Assembly (NCBI GenBank): GCA_022592445.1
Contig: JABYQR010000487.1
Location: 1-27,653 of the forward strand
Length of the DNA stretch: 27,653 bases
DNA from: Cytidiella melzeri
Lineage: Eukaryota > Basidiomycota > Agaricomycetes > Polyporales > Irpicaceae
Reading direction: 5' to 3'
In this document: one piece after another, positions 19,701-27,653 of the stretch
Position numbering within the stretch: the stretch's first letter is position 1
How the letters are laid out: every line of letters begins with the position of its first letter
Made by a program: the position numbers and the translations under genes
The notes under the pieces: model-generated
What the model saw: only the letters and a program-made list of their open reading frames with translations
Database searches by the model: none
What the model was told of the DNA's origin: nothing

Positions 19701-21717
19701 GAGGAGCGTCAATACCCGGATGTGTGAGTAGTTAGTTGATTGCGAACTCACCGGTACGATCCACAGCTTTGGCCTTTGTGATTCCAGATGACTGAATAAC
19801 ACCTGAGCGCCGCGGACGACCCTGGATGCGGCCTGGTTCGCAATCGTCCTGTGCAGTGGGTATAGGAGTAACAACATCCGGAATGGCGGGAGCGTGGTGA
19901 TTAAACAAATCCCCCGTGACTGCCTTGCGAACCGCCAGCCGTTGAGCAACAACAGCAGCATCCGGCTGATGCAGGAATCCGTTTGGGCCAAGATCAAAGC
20001 CCTCGGCGCTGAACATTCCGTCAGACAGATGGGCCGTGATGGATTTCAAGTACGCTTCGCGATCAAAGTGGACATTCAAGTCAGCTGGGAGCTGACCGAG
20101 CAGTGTGGCGGTCAGCTGCGCCATTGCTCTGAAGTAAAAACGACATAACGATTTTGGGTGCATGGTCATCAGGCCATCTGCCGCGGCGTTGGCACGTTGA
20201 TTTTGGGCCAGATTGTCAAGGCTGTGAACAGTGCAGGTTAGATGATGGGCGGTTAACGTGAATTACAAAAAAAACATACGAGACTCCAGTCATCTCAGGG
20301 GATAAATAAAGTGGGTCGCCATCGGGATTGATTGCAGCCAATGCGTGTCGCGTCTCGCCAGAGGCAATACGACTTGGGGGATAGGCAATTACAACCATAC
20401 GGTATGCTGACGAAATTGGCTCCTGCCCGTGTGGTGCCAGAGGAGGTGTGCCCCCATGACGGAGACGTCCACAAAAATAAACGTTGAGCAAGGGTGTCAA
20501 CTCTACAAAGACCCCGATTGCAAGAACATAAAAACGTCCTGGGTCATAGTCAGACGGTAGATCGGAAAGAACGGTCATGGAGGACAGGTGGAAAGGGCTG
20601 TCACCCTGGTCTCTATGGGGTGCACCAAAACGCGCTCCCATCAGCTTTGCAAGTGTGGCCTCTGGTTGAGTCCTGGTGAGTGAAAGGCGGTGCATACCAT
20701 TAGTGCGCGAACGGTACTCACGAGAGTGGGTGGCAGATGCTGGGGCTAAGTTTAGCTGGAACGCATCGAAATAGAAGTTATCGTCGTGGCCAATGCGAGG
20801 GACGTTGATCATGTCTCGCCACCGACGAAGGGCGATCTGCGGTGCCTGGGGAGCCTGCTGTTCATACATGCGGACCGTATATCTAGAAACCGCCTAAGTA
20901 GATGCCGGTGTAAGATGTATGCACGCATTTAAATAGGTAGGAGGGTACTTACACGCAACAATTGCGCTTGATGATGGTGCATCTCCGAAGGCTGGCCGTC
21001 AAAGATTTTGGATGCTGCGGGGGGAGCATCAGAGTTACGAGGACGCTCGACTGTCTGGCCAATGCTGTAGCAACGACCGTCTTGTGATACTTCCTTGGGC
21101 CAATCGGCCCTCTCGTACGCTACCTGAGTAGATGTCCGCAGGTTTGGATCGCCCAATATGGGTTCTCGCGCGGCGTTGAGCTCTGCGTGCATTTCTGCGG
21201 CATCCGCCAGGATGTTACTGGGGTAAGGGTTGGAAGTTAGATTGAAATTGCGGACGCAGAGGTCACAGAATACTCACGGATTTCCCACCCATATCATGAG
21301 TATGTCATTCTCTGGTCGACCCATACCTGCATAGTCGCGTGCAAATATATAATCGCCAGCCTCAAGCTTTGTCCAGGCTACGGCAACCAGCGATTCAAGG
21401 TTAGGTAAGGCGGATACAATGCACATACCGCATGACTCACCAGGATGGCTTTGAAGCACGTCTCCCATGACACCGTGGGGAATTTCAAGTGAATCCGCAA
21501 TTGCATCCCATTTCGCCTTGCCGTTGGGCGTGGTATCAATAAAAAAAACAAAAGTACGGCCGGTCGTACTGCCCAGTTGCGGCCGTTGGGGATGGTGAGC
21601 CGCGTAAGTCCACAACTCGGGTAACCGTCTTTCTGCAGGAGGATTGGCAGGTCGTATTAACCCTAATGTAGCTGTCAGGGTAGGCTGGACATCATATACG
21701 AGGCCGGAGGGCAGCAT
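16775..21717 (-). CDS. Gene D: TET/JBP-like 2OG-Fe(II) dioxygenase fused to a 5hmU-kinase/pyrophosphorylase-type helical domain, 1496 aa
   Basis: Exons on the minus strand: 21717-21278, 21217-20953, 20893-20722, 20661-20280, 20221-19752, 19697-19478, 19431-19264, 19199-18772 and 18720-16775. The eight introns are 46-64 nt, all GT-AG, phases agree, and the total (4491 nt) is divisible by three. Residues about 290-390 carry a double-stranded-beta-helix dioxygenase signature: H308-R-D310 (iron ligands), then PGRFYVLAIG, H361 in RHGGTPP and R380 in AYRMVVIAYPP (2-oxoglutarate contact). The layout resembles fungal TET/JBP-type enzymes, which oxidise methyl groups of 5mC or thymine in DNA. The middle is disordered: basic near 19500-19600, strongly acidic near 18800-19050. 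The C-terminal 250 residues resemble helical domains of 5hmU-DNA kinase and alpha-glutamyl/putrescinyl-thymine pyrophosphorylase families: LVRLVTFNT, FFCNKQAF, LPGFGKLTKYLLLADL, GAIDGLRRL and AEHSLCKINRVAR. The family calls are by motif only. Confidence 0.7.
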
Positions 21718-21777
21718 GGCACTGACGGCAGGGGAAAATATGGGCGGGCGGGAACGTTTGAACTATCCCGCTCATCG

Positions 21778-21784
21778 TATATAT
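21778..21784 (-). promoter_or_regulatory. TATA box of gene D
   Basis: TATATAT-type element (ATATATA on the minus strand) 61-67 nt upstream of the ATG at 21717, followed by a C-rich leader. The position resembles that of the TATA element of the acidic-protein gene at the left end. Confidence 0.5.
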
Positions 21785-21840
21785 CGTCGGTTGCTCAATT
21801 AGTTTGCATTCCGCCTGCCGAGCACGGTCAGCAACTAAGG

Positions 21841-22299
21841 GACAGCAATCCTGCAGCGATCCTCACCTTGTTGGCTGAGCAACGCTGCTTCGGACGGCGG
21901 TCTTGATGAACCAATCAGAATCGACCACGAGCATGTCCGGGACGGTCGTGATTGCGCCACCACAGTACCAATGACGTAGGTTCCTGGCTGTACTACAGCG
22001 CTCTGTAGTTACAGCCAGGAACCTACGTCATACCGTGCGGATCGTAGTAGCAGCTTCGGTCGCGGCGTGACAGCGATCCTGCAGCGATCTTCACCTTGTT
22101 GGCTGAGCAACGCTGCTTCGGACGACGGTCTTGATGGACCAATCAGAATTGACCGCGAGCATGTCCGGGACGGTCGTGATTGCGCCACCACAGTACCAAT
22201 GACGTAGGTTCCTGGCTGTAACTACAGAGCGCTGTAGTTACAGCCAGGAACCTACGTCATACCGTGCGGATCGTAGTAGCAGCGTCGGTCGCGGCGGTC
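21841..22299. repeat. 228 bp tandem duplication, each copy with a 61-62 bp palindrome
   Basis: Copy 1 (21841-22068) and copy 2 (22069-about 22299) are near-identical, starting GACAGC(A/G)ATCCTGCAGCGAT. Each contains a long palindrome: 21971-22031 and 22199-22260. In copy 2 both 28-base arms (starting ATGACGTAGG) pair perfectly around GAGCGC. In copy 1 one arm has lost an A and the centre reads GCGCTC, the reverse complement of the centre in copy 2. This resembles a small foldback or MITE-type element duplicated with its flanks. No coding sequence. Confidence 0.85.
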
Positions 22300-22309
22300 A
22301 CCTTCGGTG

Positions 22310-22400
22310 ATGGAGAGGGAGAAGGTGATGAGTAGGCAGAAGGAAGCGAGGAGAGAGAGGAGGAAGCGAGGAGAGAGAGGAGGAAGCGAATAAAGAGACA
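22310..22400. repeat. GA-rich purine tract
   Basis: A nearly pure purine run on the plus strand with GAGGAAGCGAGGAGAGAGAG repeated. It separates the palindrome duplication from the minisatellite. Confidence 0.6.
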
Positions 22401-22544
22401 GGGAATGAGAAGGCGGTGTCGTCGAAGAAGAGAAGACAGCGCAGAGGCGCATCATTAGATCACATGAAAGGCCACGCGTATCCCTATAGGGTAGAAGAGT
22501 CGGGCATTGATGATTGCGAATTGTCTGGCCGTGAGTGTATGGAG

Positions 22545-23900
22545 GGGAGGAGGAGGTACAGCTGGTGGTGGAGGACTCCGGCAGCAGATGCTCCGCTGCC
22601 GTGAGTTGGAATGTAGGTAGTTCATAGTCGTAGTAGTTAGCGTAGTGAAGGACGAAGTCGTATAGGTAGTAGCGATATTGGTAGTAGTGAGGGCAAAGAA
22701 GAAGTTGGAGGACTCCGGCAGCAGATGCTCCGCTACCGAGAGTTGGAATGTGGGTGGTGGTTGGGGTGGTGAAGGACGAATCGGTGGTGGTGATATTGGT
22801 GGTGGTGATATCGGTGGTGGTGAGAGCAAAGAAGAAGGAGGAGGACTCCGGCAGCAGATGCTCCGCTGCCGTGAGTTGGAATGTGGGTGGTTGATGGTCG
22901 TGGTGGTTGGGGTGGTGAAGGACGAAGTCGTATGGGTGGTGGTGATATCGGTGGTGGTGAGAGCAAAGAAGAAGTTGGAGGACTCCGGCAGCAGATGCTC
23001 CGCTACCGAGAGTGGGAATGTGGGTGCTGGTTGGCGTGGTGAAGGACGAAGTCGTGTGGGTGGTGGTGATTCCGGTGGTGGTGAGAGCAAAGAAGAAGGA
23101 GGAGGACTCCGGCAGCAGATGCTCCGCTGCCGTGAGTTGGAATGTGGGTGGTTGATGGTCGTGGTGGTTGGGGTGGTGAAGGTCGAAGTCGTATGGGTGG
23201 TGGTGATATCGGTGGTGGTGAGAGCAAAGAAGAAGTGGAGGACTCCGGCAGCAGATGCTCCGCTACCGAGAGTGGGAATGTGGGTGTGGTTGGGTGGTGA
23301 AGGACGGTGTGGGTGGTGGTGATTGGTGGTGGTGAGAGCAAAGAGAAGGAGGAGGACTCCGGCAGCAGATGCTCCGCTGCCGTGAGTTGGAATGTGGGTG
23401 GTTGATGGTCGTGGTGGTTGGGGTGGTGAAGGTCGAAGTCGTGTGGGTGGTGGTGATATTGGTGGTGGTGAGAGCAAAGAAGACGGAGGAGGACTCCGGT
23501 AGCAGATACTCCGCTACCGAGAGTTAGAATGTGGGTGGTGGTTGTGGTGGTGAAGACGTGTGGGTGGTGATATTGGTGGTGGTGAGAGCAAAGCAGAAGG
23601 GAGGAGGACTCCGGCAGCAGATGCTCCGCTGCCGTGAGTTGGAATGTGGGTGGTTGATGGTCGTGGTGGTTGGGGTGGTGAAGGTCGAAGTCGTGTGGGT
23701 GGTGGTGAGAGCAGTTGGCGTGGTGAAGGACGAAGTCGTATGGGTGGTGGTGATATCGGTGGTGGTGAGAGCAAAGCAGAAGGAGGAGGACTCCGGTAGC
23801 AGATACTCCGCTACCGAGAGTTGGAATGTGGGTGGTGGTTGTGGTGGTGAAGACGTGTGGGTGGTGATATTGGTGGTGGTGAGAGCAAAGAAGAAGGAGG
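22545..23900. repeat. Minisatellite of two strictly alternating units
   Basis: The core ACTCCGG(C/T)AGCAGAT(G/A)CTCCGCT occurs ten times, near 22568, 22708, 22843, 22979, 23104, 23239, 23352, 23488, 23607 and 23787. The base after the core alternates without exception: GCTGCCGTGAG (type A) then GCTACCGAGAG (type B), so the true unit is an A-B dimer of about 250-275 bp. Between cores the sequence is GGTGGT-rich with AGAGCAAAG(A/C)AGAAG. Each core is a hairpin (GGCAGC/GCTGCC). Long open frames occur on both strands because the sequence is short-period and stop-poor; I see no reason to call a protein. Confidence 0.85.
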
Positions 23901-24300
23901 TGGTGGTGGTGGTGGCAGTGACAACGTTGAAGGTGGAGGTGGAGGTGGTCTTGGGGGTGGTGGTATTGGCTGTGTGCGAAGTCTGGCTGGACTTGGTCGA
24001 CGCGACGCGACGCTGCAAAGTCAGGAGCGCCCAACATTTCTCAGGCGCCCAAGCCACTCTCACTGCCACCACCACGTACCACGGCGACCACACCTCCTCC
24101 TCCTCCTCCTGCAACGCCCCCACCACCACCACCACCACCACCACTACTCTCACAATCTATTTCTTCGCTCTCATCACTCTCGCTATCACTACAACTCACA
24201 CGACTTCGTCGCTCACCACCGCCACCACCACGACTACGTCCTTCGCCACCGCAACCACCACCACATCGTCCTTCGCCACCGCAACCACCACCACCATCCA
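23901..24300. other. Centre of the inverted minisatellite
   Basis: The strand composition flips here from GGTGGT-rich to CCACCA-rich, so the two halves of the minisatellite lie in inverted orientation. A non-repeat core at about 23975-24060 (CTGGCTGGACTTGGTCGAC ... CCCAACATTT) resembles the leader of the downstream gene at 24705-24795 (CTGCCTGGACTTGTCTG ... GCCAACATTT). Confidence 0.6.
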
Positions 24301-24690
24301 CCACCCCCATTCCAACTCTCGGTAGCGGAGCATCTGCTACCGGAGTTCTCCTTCACCACCACAACCACCACCCACATTCCAACTTTCGGTAGGGAGCATC
24401 TGCTACCGGAGTCCTTCACGCCAGCTGTACCTCCTCCTCCCGTCCATACACTCACGGTAGCGGAGAATCTGCTACCGGAGTCTTCGCCCAGCACCTACAT
24501 CTCGACGACGACCTTCAACACACGTCCTCAAACACAGTAGCGGAGCATCTGCTACCGGAGTCCACCACCACCAGCTGTACCACTTCCTCCTCTCCATAAA
24601 CTCACGGTAGCGGAGTATCTGCTACCGGAGTCTTCACCCTTGACTGTCTAGACAGCGGAGCATCTGTCTGTCCACGTCACTCGTCACCAC
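24301..24690. repeat. Inverted, decayed half of the minisatellite
   Basis: The reverse-complement core GGTAGCGGAGCATCTGCTACC occurs near 24320, 24385, 24453, 24535 and 24605, with a last degenerate copy (GACAGCGGAGCATCTGTCTGTC) near 24650. Units are 65-80 bp, shorter than in the left half. Arms stay paired while bases change (GGTAGC/GCTACC here, GACAG/CTGTC in the last). Confidence 0.8.
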
Positions 24691-24986
24691 CGTAGCATCA
24701 GAGCCTGCAGCCAAGTTTCTGCCTGGACTTGTCTGCTCGCGACAGCCAAGCTTTCGCAAGGACGCGCCGCCTCTTGGAGAAGGCCAACATTTGAAAAGGT
24801 CTTTTCGTAAACTGTTCTGCTCGTAAGTACAAATTTTCGCTACGCTTTCGCTCGTTGCTGATAGTCGCCAAGTTCCCCCTACATCCTGTGCCGTAGACAC
24901 TCGCCACTCACCGACCCCATCACAACTCGTAAGTGTCCTACCCTGATCAGGTTGTGCCTCCAAACTAATATCCCTGCAGCGCCGAT
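24691..24986 (+). promoter_or_regulatory. Promoter and 5' UTR of gene E with two likely UTR introns
   Basis: Two GT-AG introns can be read upstream of the ATG: 24823-24864 (GTAAGT...GATAG, 42 nt) and 24929-24979 (GTAAGT...CTAAT...CTGCAG, 51 nt). The second ends seven bases before the ATG at 24987. No clear TATA box was found. Confidence 0.5.
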
Positions 24987-27653
24987 ATGTCGACCCTCCC
25001 CCAAACCCTGCCCAAGCCCTCGGTATTATGGGCTTCTGACACCGATATCCCCCGCTACCCTGGCCTCTATGTCTCTCCCAACATGTCCACTCTCCCGAAG
25101 CTTGCGCCGGAAAACCTCACAAAAAACATTGGTCGCCTTCCGCTGCCCTGGCCATGGCTCTACACGAGACTGGCCAACCAATTACACTATTGGACCGCGG
25201 TCACGCCGAGAGAGACACAGTATACCGGTCTGCTGCAACCGCTGGCGGGAATAAAGGTAGTCCAAGGCAACGACAACCAGTGGAGGCTGGAGAATGTACA
25301 AGAGTGGCGCGACTTGGAGGCTTTCCTGCGCAGAGTCCTCGACGCGATGAAGCGAACTTTCCCCTTAGGATCGTATACGCCTCTCCTCGTCCAGATAGAT
25401 CGTAACACGTTTCCCTGGCCACAAGATTATAACTACGATCGCAGCTGGCCAACGAAAAAACAAGCCAAATCGTTCCTGGGCCTTGTGCGAGGAGTCTTCA
25501 GGATTAACGTTTCGAAGGTGACATACGCGGGACATGTATTGCCTAAACATTGGTTGGACACATTGCAACATAGGAAGCTGGTTTCGGAACACGAGGCACG
25601 CATGTTGCGCAGGTCTACAATTTGCCTGGTCGGCGACAAGGCTGACCAGTCAACCACTGATAGATTGGGGCTTGTCGTCGACGTCACCGTCGGAGCAATG
25701 GGGTCAACACTTGAGAACCTCAAGGATCTCATAAACCACTTTCAATTGCCTGTCTGGCTGTACTTCGGCCCGCGCCCAGCAGTTTCTGAGCACCCTTGGT
25801 CCACCGAGTATCTGCCCTCAGCAGTTGAGTTGGAAGCCTCACTTCGACAGCCTGCAACGCGTTTCGCTTGGGACGAATGGGACGAAGAAGTCGCAGAGGC
25901 TCGTGATGTTGTAGGTGTGGAGTCCATGGGCGGCCCCTCGTCGTCTTCAGCACCATCCTCGTCTTCTGCTTGGGGCTCACTCGACACTCATTGGCCGTCC
26001 TCTGTAGAAGGCACAAACATTGTCCATGTGCCCCGTGCCACCTCGTCGCAAGTGAGCAACGTGACACGTCCACCTGGCCCTCTTTATGTCGCCACGCGAG
26101 GGCAAAGTTCAACCACTGGTCAGGCACCGGGTGAAACACCCCAGCAGTTCTTTGCGAGGAGAGAGAAGGTTAGTGCAGCGAAACTCGCCCAAATGAATCC
26201 GGCGCAGAAGGCTCGTGTGCAAGCAAGGGAGGTGCTGCATGCCAATCTCGAACTCCCAAACAAGAGCCACAACTGCCAAGTCTTCAGATGGGAAGAGTCA
26301 GACGACAGTAGCGGCGCCTGGAACAGAGTTCTTGTCGGAAAGCCTCGCTGGCGCGACTTGTGGGCCGACACTGCTCGGTGCAACGCAGGTACAATGCGGT
26401 GTTCAACGAATTCGACATTTGGGAGGAGCTGGACCCATCTGCTACGACCGAGGATCAGGAATTGGTGGAAAGTTGGGACTACTTTGACGACGCACCGCGA
26501 TTACAGAATCTGCGCACGGCTGCGAGTCCTCAGGCTGAGACATTGCCTGAGTTGCCTTCTCGCTCTCCTCCTCGTCGCCCTCGCTCTCCTCCTCGTCGCC
26601 CTTGCTCTCCTCGACGTCGTTCTCGCTCTCCTCCTCGTCGTTCTCGCTCTCCTCCTCGTCGTTCTCGCTCTCCTCCTCGTCGTTCTCGCTCTGCTGCACG
26701 TCGCTCTCGCTCACCTCGACGTCGCTCTCGCTCGCGCTCTCCTCGACGTCGCTCGCGCTCTCCTCGACGTCGCTCTCGCTCTCGCTCTCCTCGACGTCGT
26801 TCCCACTCTGCTCCACGTCGCTCTCGCTCTCCTCCACGTCGCTCGCGCTCTCCTCGACGTCGTTCTCGCTCTCCTCGACGTCGACCTCGCACCCCACCCC
26901 TGGCTCCGCAGCCGATTGCTTCCACCAGTGGAAGTACATCCTCATCCACTCAAATGCCCCAGTCTGGTGCACCCGAGTTGTTGCAGAGGAAAGGCATTGC
27001 ATTCGACCAGGCTCTGAGCTATCGCTACGGCATACTCACATCCGCAGCGGTGACGGTCGACGTGGATGAAGAGGCAACGCCGCGAGAAAAAGAGATCTAC
27101 AAGTTCATGGGGATCATCAACGAGAAGGTCGGTCCTGGGTATCGCACACCAATGTGTGAACTCTTTGCATACCTCGAGGCCAAACCGAGCGACTTTGTAA
27201 TGCCGCCACCCACGCTCACAGATCTTGTGCCCGGTACTGCCCTAGGACATCCGCTGCACCGTCAGAACAACCTGATTGTTCGGACTGTAATGGACAACGA
27301 GCAACACCATCGGTACTTTGTGTACGCTCGGGATCCACAGGCCAACGATGTGTCATACTCCCTTTGCCTGGCCGACCCTGTCACCGTGAACCACCTCCTA
27401 CGATCCGGGGTTGGTCCCTCGTTGGATGATGTGACTGGCGCATTGCTCAGATGGGGAGTGCCCTTCAACACACTGCAGTCAATTGCGGACCCAACGGTGC
27501 TTCAGCCAACTCCCCCGATGCCTCTTATTTCAACCTGGTACCGTTAGGGCTCGGACTCATCGAGCATCGTCACAAGTTCACGATTGCGGACTATGAGGAC
27601 TACCTCGAATATCGAGAGGAGGTCATCAAAAGTGTTCAGGGTCGCGCTGCCTT
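24987..27653 (+). CDS. Gene E: agaricomycete orphan-family protein with RS domain, partial, frame-disrupted
   Basis: The open frame runs from ATG 24987 to about 26385, continues in a second frame to a stop at 27545, then coding character resumes in a third frame (LGLIEHRHKFTIADYEDYLEY) to the window edge. Each change equals loss of one base: near 26385 (DLWADTAR then QRRYNAVFNEFDIWEELDP) and near 27540 (ISTWYR then LGLGLIEH). The N-terminal 300 residues (PWPWLYTRLANQLHYW, PVWLYFGP) and a following block (QFFARREK...VFRWEE) recall a large orphan family of agaricomycetes, from memory only. A long Arg-Ser/Pro repeat follows (26560-26900), then a C-terminal domain (ALGHPLHRQNN, VNHLLRSGVGPSLDDVTGALLRWGVPF). 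Biochemical function unknown. It could be a pseudogene, or the assembly could lack single bases. Confidence 0.55.
26560..26900 (+). repeat. Short-period repeat encoding an RS domain
   Basis: An 18 bp and related-period repeat (CGCTCTCCTCGACGTCGT and variants) encodes about 110 residues of RSPPRR, RSPRRR and RSRSPRRR blocks. Arg-Ser domains of this kind are known from splicing factors, where they are phosphorylated and mediate protein contacts. Here it joins two otherwise compact parts of the gene. The frame stays open through all repeats. Confidence 0.8.

Noticed and set aside
16775..21717. KDZ, Plavaka or other DNA transposase identity for gene D
   Set aside because: I could not find a transposase catalytic triad or KDZ zinc-cluster motifs; the dioxygenase and helical-domain motifs fit better.
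22455..24037. Long Pro/His/Thr-rich open frames on the minus strand
   Set aside because: They arise from GGTGGT-type minisatellite that is stop-poor in several frames on both strands; no splice or start context supports them.

Overview
The window looks like nuclear DNA from a filamentous basidiomycete, probably an agaricomycete mushroom. Evidence: GC-rich coding sequence cut by many 46-67 nt GT-AG introns, several with CTAA(C/T)-type branch points, short intergenic gaps, and protein types I associate with agaricomycetes (TET/JBP-type dioxygenases and an orphan family with a WEE-type core). The species cannot be named from sequence alone. I found no prokaryotic operons, CRISPR loci, rRNA genes or clear tRNA genes.

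Left block (1-16262). Genes are interspersed with arrays of a 26-30 bp palindrome, CCGATA(R)(Y)G...C(R)(Y)TATCGG, often in tandem with a fixed period (44, 57 or 86 bp). Genes: a small acidic-protein gene (297-1048, minus); a two-exon gene (2991-3786, plus) that is a shortened diverged paralogue of the 3' end of the next gene; a seven-exon 1375-codon orphan gene (4458-9625, minus; gene B); and a long orphan gene with an N-terminal ParB/sulfiredoxin-like domain (9991-15797, minus; gene A), which carries several apparent one-base frame losses. The only introns longer than 100 nt in the block (388, 439 and 552 nt) are exactly those filled with the palindromes. A tRNA-like Pol III unit lies at 1505-1666.

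Middle block (16263-21717, minus). This holds one nine-exon gene (gene D). My reconstruction gives 1496 codons in one continuous frame. It carries a 2-oxoglutarate/Fe(II) dioxygenase signature (HRD...H...R) in a TET/JBP-like context. At its C-terminus is a helical domain resembling the 5hmU-DNA-kinase-associated / alpha-glutamyl-putrescinyl-thymine pyrophosphorylase families (GFG, GA..GL and EH.LC motifs). The combination predicts a DNA-base oxidation plus modification or recognition enzyme and is the most interesting item here.

Right block (21718-27653). A 228 bp tandem duplication carries a 61-62 bp near-perfect palindrome in each copy. It is followed by about 2 kb of minisatellite made of two strictly alternating unit types, which turns into an inverted, more decayed half. 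Last comes a plus-strand gene (24987 to the window edge; gene E) of an agaricomycete orphan family with a long Arg-Ser repeat domain and apparent frame losses.

The genes do not form an obvious pathway. Genes A, B and the B fragment share the palindrome-rich block and may belong to one repeat-rich or mobile region. Gene D is separate and intact. All splice models come from reading GT/AG sites and phase by eye.
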